Shown here in pieces: positions 11,674-20,909 of a DNA stretch of 64,000 bases. The DNA comes from UBA7803 sp040219935 (lineage in GTDB: Bacteria > Pseudomonadota > Gammaproteobacteria > Pseudomonadales > Azotimanducaceae): the NCBI GenBank assembly GCA_040219935.1, contig JAVJUA010000055.1, positions 1 through 64,000 on the forward strand. Reading direction: 5' to 3'. The position numbers and the translations under genes are program-made. Under the pieces are notes generated by a model. It saw only the letters and a program-made list of their open reading frames with translations. It was not told the DNA's origin and searched no databases. How positions within the stretch are numbered: position 1 is the stretch's first letter; each line of letters starts with the position of its first letter.

Positions 11674-14600
11674 TTGAATCGGCGACGTTACACCAGGCAA
11701 CCCATCGCGTTGTCGGCGCTGGTGCATCCGACTCAGGGGCGGTCTTGGCTTTGCTCGGTACGCGATTTCTGCGAGCAGGGCATGCTGCTCACCGGCGCCG
11801 GCGCTTCACGCTCCCTCACCGCTGCGGGGGCCGACCCGAAGCTGGGCGACCCCATCGCCGTGCACTTCTCGGTGCCCACGCCGCTCGGCCAGAAGCACTT
11901 TCGTACCCAGGCCACCATCGCCCGCATGCTGGAGAGCGGCAACGGCATCGGCGTGGCGTTTCAGGAAGGCCTGCCGAAGCCGGCCTTCGAAGCCCTCATC
12001 GAGTTCGGCGTCGCCTCCGGCCTGATGTCGCGCGACAACGGCGAGACCGCCGAGGCCGAGGAAGCGCAGCCGGCTGAACCGTCCGCCCCGGCGGCGGCCG
12101 AAGCGAAGCAGGACTCAGCCAGGGCGCCCGAAGCCGATGGCGGGCAAGCCGCCGGCGGGCCGGCAGCGGCCGGGAGCAGCCAGGCTCAGGCGCGCGAGAT
12201 TCCTCCCGCGCTGTTGCGCGACCGCCGCATCGCCCCCGACAAGGCCGAGAAGATGCGGCTGCAGGTGCGCCGCGTGGTCGAGCGCTTCCTGGCACGCGTG
12301 ATCGATCAGTTCTTCAAGGCGGCGATGCCGGAACTGCTGGTCAGCGCCCGTGATGCGAGCACCAACGCGGTGCAGATGATGTACATGGAGGGCCTCGACC
12401 AGTTCGAGAAGACCGGCGACGCCATCCGCGAGAAGTTCGTCGCCGAGGTGCTGCGCCAGCTCGACCACGTGTCGGATCTCGAGGAGGTGCTGGAGAAGCG
12501 CCGCCGCCGCCAGACCGGCGACACCACCAAGCTGCAGCTCGTCGATACCGATCAGTTCGAAGACTGGCTGGTGGTGGCCGAGATCATTTCCAAGGCGGAG
12601 GGCCGCTACTCCGAACAGCTCCTCGACATGCGTGCCCAGCTCGGCCTGCTGGCCAAGCCCTGGACCCACAAGGACGCCGTGCCGGTAGGCCCGGCCGCCA
12701 TCACCTGGGCGTTCGATGACGCTGTGCGCGGCCTCGATCTGCGCCGGCAGGTGCGCAAGGACGTGTTCCGCTACTTCGAGCAGACCTTGATGCCGATGCT
12801 GAGCGGCCTGTTCTCGTCGCTGGCCGAGCTGTTCGAGGGCAACGATGCGTTTCCGAGTGCCAACGAGATTCGCGAGTCGCTGGCCCGCCAGGCGATCCGC
12901 CGGTCGCCGTCCGGCGTGCGCGTCGAGCCCGAGGCCTACCAGAACATGGATGCCGCCGTGCGCGAAGCGGCCATGGCGGCCGATGGCTTTGGCGGCTCGG
13001 TCACCCGCCACGACTACAATCCGTTCCAGCCCCAGGTGTCGCGGCCGGCGCAGGCCTACTCCACGGCGCGCAGCCTGCTGAATCTGAACCGCCGCACCCG
13101 GTCGCTGCGCGGCCAGCCTGCCGATGAGCTGCTGGCGCCGCCGAACACGCCGGACGAGCAGACCTTCCACAGCGCCGACGTGATCGAAGCGCTGGGCGAG
13201 ATCGAGCGCGAGCTGGGCGACACGCCGGTGAGCGACCTGCATCTGAAGGCGCGCCTGATCGAGATCCTGAAGACCCGACACGGCGACCGGAAGGGCTTCC
13301 GCGAGGAGGACTACGACACCCTCGACGTGATGGAAAACCTGGTTCGCTCCATCGAGTCGGACCACTACCTCACTCAGGGCATTCGCGAGTGGATCAGCCG
13401 GCTCGAGATCACCCTGAACAAGCTGGCCGCCCGCGACCCCGACTTCCTGCGCCACGAGCCTGATCGCCCGCACAGCGCGGTGCTGATGCTGAACCAGCTT
13501 GCGCGCCTGGGCAACGCCCAGGACGTGCGCGACGGCATCGACCGCGAGATCGGCCGCCGTGTCGACGAGCTGCTGGCGCGTGTGGTGAAGGAGTATGACG
13601 GCAACCCGGAGGTGTTCTCCGAGGTGGTCGACGAGCTGAACCCGCTGGTGGATCGCCAGGTGCGTGCTTACCGCGGCAACGTCGAGCGCACGGTGCGCGC
13701 GTCCGAGGGCCAGCAGAAGCTGGGCCGGGCCAGGCGCGCGGTGCTGCGCGAGCTGGAGTCCCGCCTCGCCGGCCGTCAGGTACCCGAGCTGGTGCTGCGC
13801 CTGCTCAATCCGGGCTGGCGCAACCTGCTGGTGCACACCCATCTGCGCCGCGGCAAGGATTCCCACGAGTGGCGCGATCAGGTGGCGCTGGTGGATCAGC
13901 TCACCGGCCAGCTCTCCGGCGAGATCAAGCCGGGCAGCGAGTCTTACGTGGAGCCCGAGAAGCTGCTCAAGCGCGTTGTCGACGGTCTGAACAGCATCTC
14001 GTTCGATCCCAGCAAGCGCACGCCGCTGATCATGTCGCTGTCGGACGCTCTGGTGGGCGACACCACCGGCAAGCGCGCCGACGTGCGCTTCACCCTGGTG
14101 ACAGAAGAGGGCGTCGCCACGGCGCTGGGCCTGGATGGGCTGCTGCAGGAGCTCGATCCGCGCATCGAAGCAGACGACCAGACCGTGCAGCAGAGCTGGA
14201 GCAAGGCCGTGGAGCGGGCCCGGCGCATCCAGGTGGGCGAGTGGCTGGCCACCAGCGACCGGCAGGGCCGGCCGCTGATACTCACGATCGCCTTCGTCGG
14301 TGACGAGGCCAGCTCCTTCGTGCTGGTGAACCGCAAGGGCATCAAGATTCGCGAGCTCGCCCTGCAGGAGATGACGGCCGGTCTGCACGAGGGCCAGATC
14401 ACCCTGCTCGACGACTTCGACCTGCCGCTGATGGAGCGGGCCTCGCAGCGCATGCTCGAGAACATGCACAACCAGCTCGCCTATCAGGCGGCCCACGACG
14501 ACCTCACCCAGCTCATGAACCGCAAGGAGTTCGAGCGCGAGGTGAACAAGGCGATTGCGGCCGCGCGCTCCGGCGAGCAGCAGCATGCGCTGCTCTATCT

Positions 14601-15768
14601 CGACCTCGACCAGTTCAAGATCGTCAACAACACCAGCGGCCACACCGCCGGCGACGAGTTGCTGCGGCTGATCGCCGACACCCTGGTGAAGAAGCTGGCG
14701 GAGGAGCGGTCGCAGGTGGCGCGCCTGGGCGGCGACGAGTTCGGCATTCTCGCCGAAGACATCACCACCGCGCGGGCCCGCGAGCTGGCCGACGAGGTGC
14801 TGAACGCGATTCGCGCCGAGCGCTTCGAGTGGGACGGCCGCATGTACACGCTGTCGGCCAGCATGGGTCTGGTGTTCATCGATCAGACCACCGAGAGCGT
14901 CGACATCGCGATGCAGTACGCAGACGAGGCCTGCTACGCCGCCAAGGACGCCGGCCGCAACCGCGTGCAGGAGTACGAACTCGGCGATACCGTGATCCGC
15001 AACCGTCACGGCATCATGGAGTGGGTGACCCAGCTCGACAAGGCGCTCAACGAAGACCGGCTGCTGCTCAACTGCCAGCGCATCGCCCCGACCAACGACG
15101 CCGTCAAGGCGACGTCGCACTATGAGATTCTGCTCACCATGGTCGACGAGATGGGCGACACCATGCCGCCCGCCGACTTTATCCTGGCCGCCGAGACCTA
15201 CCAGCGCATGACGGCCATCGACCGCTGGGTGATCGAGCGCGTGCTGCGCTGGATGGCCGACCATCGTGATGAGCTGGACCACTTCGGCGGCTTCGCCATC
15301 AACGTCTCAGGCCACAGCGTCAACGACGAGACGTTCCCCGACTTCGTGCTCGAGCAGTTCTCGCTGACCCAGGCGCCCACCAGCAAGGTGTGCTTCGAGA
15401 TCACCGAGACCGCCGCCATCGCCAACCTCGACAACGCCCGCGAGTTCATGAACCGCATGAAGATCATCGGCTGCCGGTTCTCGCTCGACGACTTCGGCAC
15501 CGGGCTGTCTTCCTACTCCTACCTGCGCAATCTGCCCGTCGACTACGTGAAGATCGACGGCGTGTTCGTGCGCGACATCGCCGACAACCCCGGCGACTAC
15601 GCCGTGGTGCGCTCGATCAACGAGATCGGCCACTACATGGGCAAGCAGACCATCGCCGAGTACGTCGAGAACGACGCGGTGCTGGAGAAGCTCAAGGAGA
15701 TCGGCGTCGACTTCGTGCAGGGGTACCACATCGACAAGCCGACGCGGCTGGAGCAGCTGTCGATTTGA
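11674..15768 (+). CDS. PilZ-DUF1631-GGDEF-EAL c-di-GMP protein, 1364 residues
   Basis: This very large soluble protein combines an N-terminal PilZ-like region (residues about 3-110), a long helical DUF1631 region (about 170-900), a GGDEF domain (about 935-1100, with DDLTQLMNRKEFE and RLGGDEF) and an EAL domain (about 1110-1360). PilZ normally binds c-di-GMP through RxxxR and D/NxSxxG; here RRRYTRQ is present but the second motif reads DFCEQG, with Cys for Ser. No I-site precedes GGDEF. In EAL the first motif is EILLT where the family has E-x-L-x-R, while NVSG, EITET, LDDFGTG, VKIDG and QGYH are kept, so phosphodiesterase activity is possible but not certain. The start is TTG 11674: a stop lies in frame at 11638, and AGAAGGA precedes it. 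Confidence 0.9.
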   Translation: MNRRRYTRQPIALSALVHPTQGRSWLCSVRDFCEQGMLLTGAGASRSLTAAGADPKLGDPIAVHFSVPTPLGQKHFRTQATIARMLESGNGIGVAFQEGLPKPAFEALIEFGVASGLMSRDNGETAEAEEAQPAEPSAPAAAEAKQDSARAPEADGGQAAGGPAAAGSSQAQAREIPPALLRDRRIAPDKAEKMRLQVRRVVERFLARVIDQFFKAAMPELLVSARDASTNAVQMMYMEGLDQFEKTGDAIREKFVAEVLRQLDHVSDLEEVLEKRRRRQTGDTTKLQLVDTDQFEDWLVVAEIISKAEGRYSEQLLDMRAQLGLLAKPWTHKDAVPVGPAAITWAFDDAVRGLDLRRQVRKDVFRYFEQTLMPMLSGLFSSLAELFEGNDAFPSANEIRESLARQAIRRSPSGVRVEPEAYQNMDAAVREAAMAADGFGGSVTRHDYNPFQPQVSRPAQAYSTARSLLNLNRRTRSLRGQPADELLAPPNTPDEQTFHSADVIEALGEIERELGDTPVSDLHLKARLIEILKTRHGDRKGFREEDYDTLDVMENLVRSIESDHYLTQGIREWISRLEITLNKLAARDPDFLRHEPDRPHSAVLMLNQLARLGNAQDVRDGIDREIGRRVDELLARVVKEYDGNPEVFSEVVDELNPLVDRQVRAYRGNVERTVRASEGQQKLGRARRAVLRELESRLAGRQVPELVLRLLNPGWRNLLVHTHLRRGKDSHEWRDQVALVDQLTGQLSGEIKPGSESYVEPEKLLKRVVDGLNSISFDPSKRTPLIMSLSDALVGDTTGKRADVRFTLVTEEGVATALGLDGLLQELDPRIEADDQTVQQSWSKAVERARRIQVGEWLATSDRQGRPLILTIAFVGDEASSFVLVNRKGIKIRELALQEMTAGLHEGQITLLDDFDLPLMERASQRMLENMHNQLAYQAAHDDLTQLMNRKEFEREVNKAIAAARSGEQQHALLYLDLDQFKIVNNTSGHTAGDELLRLIADTLVKKLAEERSQVARLGGDEFGILAEDITTARARELADEVLNAIRAERFEWDGRMYTLSASMGLVFIDQTTESVDIAMQYADEACYAAKDAGRNRVQEYELGDTVIRNRHGIMEWVTQLDKALNEDRLLLNCQRIAPTNDAVKATSHYEILLTMVDEMGDTMPPADFILAAETYQRMTAIDRWVIERVLRWMADHRDELDHFGGFAINVSGHSVNDETFPDFVLEQFSLTQAPTSKVCFEITETAAIANLDNAREFMNRMKIIGCRFSLDDFGTGLSSYSYLRNLPVDYVKIDGVFVRDIADNPGDYAVVRSINEIGHYMGKQTIAEYVENDAVLEKLKEIGVDFVQGYHIDKPTRLEQLSI

Positions 15769-16202
15769 GTTGTTTCGATTGTCGGGTGTTGAACGGCGGC
15801 GCAGACTTGTGTGGTGTTGAACGGGGGCGCCTGCCGGACAGGCCTTTTCGCGCAGCGGCCGTCATTGTGGTGGGGCGCTGCGATGAGATGCGTGGCTTAA
15901 CGCGCGAAAAGGCCTGTCCGGCCACGCCCCCACACCACCCCACAATCTGCTTATCACGTTTAGGAACGCAGCTTCCGGCGCCATGACTCACGGCTGCGCG
16001 ATTCGGCTCTGCACGTTCATTCAGCTCGCAGCGCCAACCCGCAACCAAGGACGAGAGCAGGGAGTTGGGGGGGCGGGCGTGTGCCGGGGAACACCTGCTG
16101 GCCTGTTCAGGCCCCGCAGTATTCCGCCGCGGCTTCAACGCTGACGCCCGCTGGTCAGCAGGTGTTCCCCGGCGCGCGATCCGCCGGCCATGACCGTGAT
16201 CT
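15769..16202. repeat. Gene-free stretch with two long inverted repeats
   Basis: No gene was found in these 434 bases. The first structure has perfect 20-base arms at 15834-15853 (CCGGACAGGCCTTTTCGCGC) and 15902-15921 with a 48-base spacer, and further partial pairing outside. Just upstream, GGTGTTGAACGG followed by a G-rich tail occurs twice (15785-15802 and 15813-15830). The second has perfect 18-base arms at 16083-16100 (GCCGGGGAACACCTGCTG) and 16156-16173 with a 55-base spacer. Both could fold into long hairpins in RNA or be non-autonomous mobile repeats. Neither has a T-tract, so they are not classical terminators. Confidence 0.85.
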
Positions 16203-17114
16203 CTATCTGATGAGGAACTCGAGCAGCGCCTTCTGCGTATGCAGGCGGTTCTCGGCTTCCTGCCAGACTACCGAGCGGGCGTCGTCGAGGACGGTGGGGC
16301 TGACTTCCTCGCCGCGGTGGGCGGGCAGGCAGTGCATGAAGACCACGTCGTCGGCGGCGTGGTCGAGCAGGGCTTCGTTCACCTGGAAGGGCGCGAAGGC
16401 GGCGCGGCGGCGGGCGGCTTCTTCCTCGTGGCCCATGGACGACCAGACGTCGGTGACCACCAGGTGGGCACCGGTCACGGCCTCGCGGGCGGTCTCCACC
16501 AGGGTGACGTCGTTGCTGCCGGCCAGCAGCGCCGCGTCCGGCCGGTAGCCCTCGGGGCAGGCGATGCGCAGCGCGAAGCCCCACTGCTTCGCGGCGTTGA
16601 TGTAGGAGTTGCACATGTTGTAGCCGTCGCCCACGAAGGCCACGGTGCGCCCGGCGACCGGGCCGCGCAGCTCCTTGAAGGTGAGCATGTCGGCCAGCAG
16701 CTGGCAGGGGTGGAAGCGGGCGGTCATGGCGTTGATCACGGGCACCGTGGCGGCGGCTGCGAAGGCGCATACCTCGTGGTGATCGCTGGTGCGGATCACC
16801 ACAGCGTCGGCCATGCCCGACAGCACCCTGGCCGTGTCTTCGATGGGCTCGCCGCGGCCGAGCTGGGTGGTTTCCGGCGACAGCAGGATGGCGTGCCCGC
16901 CGAGCTGGCCCATGCCCGCCTCGAAGCCCACCCGGGTGCGGGTGCTGTTGAGCTGGAAGATCATGGCCAGGGTGCGGCCGCTCAGCGGCTGGTGCGGCTT
17001 GCCGGCCAGGCGCATGGCTTTCAGCTCGCCGGCGCGCACGGTCAGCGCCGCGAGCTCGTCGGGGCTGAAGTCGAGCAGGGTGATGAAATCGCGTTTGCCG
17101 GCCGGGCTGGCCAT
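16203..17114 (-). CDS. argF: Ornithine carbamoyltransferase
   Basis: ArgF transfers a carbamoyl group from carbamoyl phosphate to ornithine, giving citrulline in arginine synthesis. The 303-residue protein has the carbamoyl-phosphate loop as NSTRTRVGFE (about residue 56), the HPCQLLAD motif and the ornithine-binding MHCLPAHRGEEV near the C-terminus. Length is normal for the family. GGAG lies 8 bases before ATG 17114. The gene starts 19 bases after argD ends, so the two arginine genes form one unit. The gene is followed by the inverted-repeat stretch rather than a recognisable terminator. Confidence 0.96.
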   Translation of the reverse strand: MASPAGKRDFITLLDFSPDELAALTVRAGELKAMRLAGKPHQPLSGRTLAMIFQLNSTRTRVGFEAGMGQLGGHAILLSPETTQLGRGEPIEDTARVLSGMADAVVIRTSDHHEVCAFAAAATVPVINAMTARFHPCQLLADMLTFKELRGPVAGRTVAFVGDGYNMCNSYINAAKQWGFALRIACPEGYRPDAALLAGSNDVTLVETAREAVTGAHLVVTDVWSSMGHEEEAARRRAAFAPFQVNEALLDHAADDVVFMHCLPAHRGEEVSPTVLDDARSVVWQEAENRLHTQKALLEFLIR

Positions 17115-17133
17115 GGGGCTCGCTCCGCGCCGC

Positions 17134-18297
17134 TCAGCCCAGGATCAGGCCGGAGACCCGGCTGATCAGCTCGTCGGCTTCCTGGTCGCTCATGGTGAGT
17201 GCCGGCAGCAGCCGCACCACGTTGTCCCGGGTGACGTTGATCAGCACGCCGGCCTCGAGGCCGGCCGCCACCAGGTGGCCGCACGGCTCGTTCATCTCGA
17301 CGCCGATCATCAGGCCGAGGCCGCGCACGTCGCGCACCGCGTTGCAGCCCTTGAGCCGGTCGCGCAGGCCATTGACGATGCGATCGCCGAGCACGGTGGC
17401 GCGCGCCATCAGGTCGCCCTGCTCCAGGGCGTCGAGCACCGCGTTGGCAGCGGCGCAGACCAGCGGATTGCCGCCGAAGGTCGAGCCGTGATTGCCGGGC
17501 GCGAACGTCTCGGCGGCCACGCCACGGGCCAGGCAGGCGCCGATGGGTACGCCGTTGCCGAGTCCCTTGGCGGTGGTGACCACGTCGGGCATCACGCCGG
17601 TGTGCTGATAGGCGAAAAATTTGCCGGTGCGGCCGTTGCCGGTCTGCACCTCGTCGAGCATCAGCAGCCAGCCGTTGTCGTCGCACAGCGCCCGCAGCCT
17701 GGCGATGTAGTCGGCGGCCGGCACGAAGATGCCGCCTTCGCCGAGCACGGGCTCGACCAGCACGGCGACGATCTCGTTGTTGTTCGCAGCGATCTGCTGG
17801 ATGGCCGCGATGTCGTTGTAGGGCGCCCGCACGAAGCCGGTGAGCAGCGGCTCGAAGCCGGCCTGCACCTTGCGGCTGCCGGTGGCGGTGAGCGTCGCCA
17901 TGGTGCGGCCGTGAAAGCTGCCTTCCATGACCACGATGGTGGGGCGAGCCACGTCCCGCTGGTTGTGGCCGTACAGCCGGGCGATCTTGATGGCCGCCTC
18001 GTTGGCCTCGGCGCCGCTGTTGCAGAAGAACACCCGGTCCATGCCGGACAGGGCGCACAGCCGGTCGCCCAGGCGCTCCTGCTGGGGAATGCGGTACAGG
18101 TTGGAGGTGTGCACCACGGCCGACGCCTGATCGGCGAGGGCGCGGGCCACGCCGGGGTGGGCATGGCCGAGGCCGCACACGGCGATGCCCGTCAGGGCGT
18201 CGAGGTAGCGGCGGCCGTTGCTGTCTTCCAACCAGGCGCCCTCACCACGGACGAAGGCAACGTCCTGGCGCTTGTAGGTGGTCATCAGATGGGTCAT
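17134..18297 (-). CDS. argD: Acetylornithine/succinylornithine aminotransferase
   Basis: ArgD is a pyridoxal-phosphate enzyme of arginine synthesis that transfers an amino group to N-acetylglutamate semialdehyde; homologues also act on succinyl-diaminopimelate precursors. It has 387 residues from ATG 18297 (MTHLMTTYKRQDVAFV). Class III aminotransferase marks are NSGAEANEAAIKIAR, SFHGRTMATL, LDEVQTGNGRTG and the Schiff-base lysine in TTAKGLGNG. A longer reading frame begins further upstream, but it would add low-complexity residues and overlap a terminator, so it is rejected. It is cotranscribed with argF. Confidence 0.95.
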   Translation of the reverse strand: MTHLMTTYKRQDVAFVRGEGAWLEDSNGRRYLDALTGIAVCGLGHAHPGVARALADQASAVVHTSNLYRIPQQERLGDRLCALSGMDRVFFCNSGAEANEAAIKIARLYGHNQRDVARPTIVVMEGSFHGRTMATLTATGSRKVQAGFEPLLTGFVRAPYNDIAAIQQIAANNNEIVAVLVEPVLGEGGIFVPAADYIARLRALCDDNGWLLMLDEVQTGNGRTGKFFAYQHTGVMPDVVTTAKGLGNGVPIGACLARGVAAETFAPGNHGSTFGGNPLVCAAANAVLDALEQGDLMARATVLGDRIVNGLRDRLKGCNAVRDVRGLGLMIGVEMNEPCGHLVAAGLEAGVLINVTRDNVVRLLPALTMSDQEADELISRVSGLILG

Positions 18298-18356
18298 ATC
18301 AGCTGCCCCCGGCAGATCCGCCGCGGGCGCGCGGCCGGCCGCGCTGGCGGAACCCC

Positions 18357-18386
18357 AAAACGACAACAGGCAGCCGCTGCTGCCTG
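18357..18386 (-). terminator. Terminator after patB
   Basis: An 8-base stem (CAGGCAGC at 18367-18374, GCTGCCTG at 18379-18386, 4-base loop) is followed on the minus strand by a T-rich stretch (TTGTCGTTTT). It separates patB from the argD-argF unit. Confidence 0.7.
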
Positions 18387-18423
18387 GAAAAGCCGCGGAT
18401 CGTACTTCACGGCGATACCGAGT

Positions 18424-19581
18424 TCAACGCTTTTCGGCTGCGGCGGGGCCCGCGGCCAGGGCGGCGGCGAGACGCTCGAGCCCGCGATCGAGCAGGGCTC
18501 GCGGGCAGGCGAAGTTGAAGCGTACGAAGCCGTCACCGCCGAAGGCGGCGCCGTCAGACAGCCCGAGGCCGTGATCCTCGAAAAACCGGCCCGGGTCGGC
18601 GAGGCCGAAGTTGCGCACGTCGATCCAGGCCAGATAGGTGGCTTCCACCGGCGTCATGCGGTCGCCGGCCACCGCCAGCAGGCGCTGGTGATTGCCGCGC
18701 AGGTAGTCCAGCAGGCGCGGCACCCAGTCGCCGGTGTCGGCGAAGGCGGCCTCCGAGGCCGCCAGCTCCAGCGGCCCGACGCTGGGGACCAGGCCCGCCT
18801 GGGCGGCCTTGAAGCGGCGCCGCAGCTCCGGGTCGGGAATCACCGCCACGCCGCAGGACAGCCCGGGAATGTTGTAGGTCTTGGTGGCCGCGAACAGGCT
18901 GATGGTACGGGCCGCGATCTCGGGCGACAGGCTGGCCACCGGCACGTGCCGGACGCTCTCGTCCAGCAGCAGGTTGCAGTGGATCTCGTCGGAGCACAGC
19001 ACCAGGTCGTGACGCAGGCAGAAGTCGGCCAGCGCCTCGAGCTCGCCACGGCTGTAAGCGCGCCCGGTGGGGTTCTGCGGGTTGGAGAGCAGCAGCAGCC
19101 GGGCGCCCGGCCGCAGCGCCGCGGTCATGGCGTCCATGTCCATGACCCAGCGCGTGCCCTGGCGTACCAGCGGCACGTGAATGCCATCCTGGCCGGCGTT
19201 GCCCGGCACCGCCAGAAACGGGTAGTAGACGGGTGTGGGAATGACGATGGCGCCCCCGGGCCGGGCGACGGCGCGGGCGGCCAGGTTGAAGCCGGTAACC
19301 ACGCCGGGCAGCCACACCAGCCACGAATCGGGCACCTGCCAGCCGTAGTGGCGCTCGAGCCAGCCCTGAAACGCGGCCACCAGGCCCGGCGGGGTGCGGG
19401 TGTAGCCGACGATGGGGTGCTCGAGGCGGCGGCGCACCGCGGCCTCGATGAACGGCGGCATCGCGAAGTCCATGTCCGCCACCCAGAACGGCAGCACGTC
19501 GCGTCCCGCGTACTTGTCCCACTTGGTGCTCGAGGTGCCGGTCCGGTCGATGAGGCGGTCGAAGTCGCTGCGGCTGGTCAT
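18424..19581 (-). CDS. patB: MalY/PatB-type PLP enzyme, putative C-S lyase
   Basis: The 385-residue protein is a fold-type I aminotransferase of the MalY/PatB group, which usually cleaves cystathionine or other C-S bonds and can have transaminase activity. N-terminal FDRLIDRTGTSSTKWDKY is typical of that group. Other marks are LLLSNPQNPTGRAYSRGEL, SDEIHCNLLL and the PLP lysine in FAATKTYNIPGL. ATG 19581 has AGGAGA 4 bases upstream; longer frames to 19770 are rejected because they would cross the grxD promoter and start. It is divergent from grxD. Substrate is not predictable from sequence. Confidence 0.9.
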   Translation of the reverse strand: MTSRSDFDRLIDRTGTSSTKWDKYAGRDVLPFWVADMDFAMPPFIEAAVRRRLEHPIVGYTRTPPGLVAAFQGWLERHYGWQVPDSWLVWLPGVVTGFNLAARAVARPGGAIVIPTPVYYPFLAVPGNAGQDGIHVPLVRQGTRWVMDMDAMTAALRPGARLLLLSNPQNPTGRAYSRGELEALADFCLRHDLVLCSDEIHCNLLLDESVRHVPVASLSPEIAARTISLFAATKTYNIPGLSCGVAVIPDPELRRRFKAAQAGLVPSVGPLELAASEAAFADTGDWVPRLLDYLRGNHQRLLAVAGDRMTPVEATYLAWIDVRNFGLADPGRFFEDHGLGLSDGAAFGGDGFVRFNFACPRALLDRGLERLAAALAAGPAAAEKR

Positions 19582-19642
19582 GAGTCTCCTGCTCTGCCGT
19601 GGTGGTTTCGGTGCTCGCCTAGGCGCCGCCTCCCGCAATCGG

Positions 19643-19648
19643 TACAAT
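19643..19648 (+). promoter_or_regulatory. -10 element of grxD promoter
   Basis: TACAAT is followed by a G/C-rich stretch (CGGCGCC) and lies 37 bases before the grxD ATG. A -35 box is not obvious. Confidence 0.4.
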
Positions 19649-19685
19649 CGGCGCCTCACGTCAAACGGGCAGTGCGGAGTTTCGC

Positions 19686-20024
19686 ATGAGCGAAGACATC
19701 CTCGACACCATTCGCGAGCAGATTCAGAGCAACCCCATCCTGCTGTACATGAAGGGGTCGCCGGCGGCACCGCAGTGCGGCTTCTCGGCGCAGACGGTGC
19801 AGTGCCTGGCTGCCTGCGGCGAGCGTTTCGCCTACGTCGACGTGCTGGCGCATCCCGAGATCCGTGCCAACCTGCCGAAGATCGCCGACTGGCCGACCTT
19901 CCCCCAGCTCTGGGTCGAAGGCGAGCTGGTGGGCGGTTGCGACATCGTCACCGAGATGCACGAGAGCGGCGAGCTCGGCGAGCTGATCAAGCAGGCGGCG
20001 GCCAACGCGGCCAACGCCGACTGA
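19686..20024 (+). CDS. grxD: Monothiol glutaredoxin, Grx4 type
   Basis: GrxD-type glutaredoxins bind and deliver [2Fe-2S] clusters with glutathione. The 112-residue protein has the signature CGFS (in PQCGFSAQTVQCL, about residue 30), the glutathione-site WPTFPQLWVEGELVGGCDIV and normal single-domain length. The family usually has K-G-T-P before P-x-C; here it is KGSPAAPQCGFS, a mild variation. GGAG precedes the ATG by 8 bases. It is divergent from patB and convergent with rnt. Confidence 0.95.
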   Translation: MSEDILDTIREQIQSNPILLYMKGSPAAPQCGFSAQTVQCLAACGERFAYVDVLAHPEIRANLPKIADWPTFPQLWVEGELVGGCDIVTEMHESGELGELIKQAAANAANAD

Positions 20025-20029
20025 TCCAG

Positions 20030-20052
20030 CACCGCCGGTATTGCCGGCGGTG
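20030..20052. terminator. Hairpin between convergent grxD and rnt
   Basis: Perfect 9-base arms (CACCGCCGG and CCGGCGGTG) with a 5-base loop sit in the 29-base gap between the two stops. No T-run follows on either strand, so the termination role rests on position and stem strength. Confidence 0.55.
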
Positions 20053-20053
20053 T

Positions 20054-20659
20054 TCACGCCACTGGCAGGTGGCGGTTCCCCCACGCGTTCACCACCGCGC
20101 AGAACAGCTCCGCGGTGCGCTCGGCGTCGTACAGCGCGCTGTGCGCCTGATCCTGGTCGAACTCGATGTTGGCCCGCGCGCACGCCTCGCTCAGCACCGT
20201 GTGGCCGAACGCCACCGCCGCCAGCGACGCGGTGTCGATGAAGCTGAACGGGTGGAACGGGTTGCGCTTGACCTCGCAGCGGGCCACGGCCCGGTTCAGG
20301 AAGAGCTGATCGAACGCGGCGTTGTGGGCCACCAGAATGGCGCGCTGGCAGCCGTGCGTGCGCATCTCGGCGCGCACCTGGCGGAACATCTCCTGCAGCG
20401 CCTCGGCCTCGGACACGGCCTGCCGGTTGGGATCGCTGGGGTTGATGCCGGTCACCTTCAGCGATGCCGGGTTGAGCACGGCGCCCGGATGCGGACGCAC
20501 CGCCCGGCGCCAGCGGGCGCCGGGCACCAGCCGTCCGCCCTCGAATCGCACCTGCACGGCCGCCATCTCGAGAATCGGGTTGACCTCGGCGTCGAAGCCG
20601 CCGGTTTCGAGATCGACCACCACCGGCAGAAAGCCGCGGAACCGCTGGGACATGTCCAT
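20054..20659 (-). CDS. rnt: Ribonuclease T
   Basis: RNase T is a DEDDh 3'-5' exonuclease that matures tRNA, 5S and 23S rRNA ends. The 201-residue protein shows the motifs in order: VVDLETGGFD (DE), NAAFDQLFLNRA (D), and HSALYDAERTAEL (H and D). The GINPSDPNRQA and THGCQRAILVAHN regions are typical of RNase T rather than DnaQ. ATG 20659 (MDMSQRFRGFLP) is chosen over upstream starts, which would add about 84 atypical residues; ATG 20653 is also possible. The ribosome binding site is weak. The divergent neighbour at 20910 leaves a 250-base gap with no other recognised feature. Confidence 0.93.
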   Translation of the reverse strand: MDMSQRFRGFLPVVVDLETGGFDAEVNPILEMAAVQVRFEGGRLVPGARWRRAVRPHPGAVLNPASLKVTGINPSDPNRQAVSEAEALQEMFRQVRAEMRTHGCQRAILVAHNAAFDQLFLNRAVARCEVKRNPFHPFSFIDTASLAAVAFGHTVLSEACARANIEFDQDQAHSALYDAERTAELFCAVVNAWGNRHLPVA

Positions 20660-20909
20660 CGGCGGCACGATAGCACACCCGTTGCGGCGCTCCCGCGCGC
20701 GGCGGATGAATATTGCGCACACGTTTCTTAAGATGGCCGTCGTTCGGCCAAAGGCAGTCTCGACGATGCGCACGTCGTCACGTTTGGAGAGAATGACGGC
20801 GGGTATCATCAGGCCGATGCAGCGGGCTTTTTCGCCTGAATGCGCTGCGCGTGCGTCTTGGCGCCATAGCGGGGACGCCGGTACTCCAGAGCAGACGTCA
20901 AGGACAACC

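Noticed and set aside
12115..15282. 1055-codon open frame antisense to the DUF1631-GGDEF-EAL gene
   Set aside because: High GC makes long antisense frames common. It is rich in His, Gly, Val and Ala without domains, and the plus-strand gene is conserved.
16789..19689. 966-codon plus-strand open frame over argF, argD and patB
   Set aside because: It runs antisense to three conserved genes and has shadow-type composition.
20322..20909. Longer N-terminus for the zinc-ribbon protein
   Set aside because: It would overlap rnt antisense and adds low-complexity residues; ATG 20910 has a ribosome binding site.
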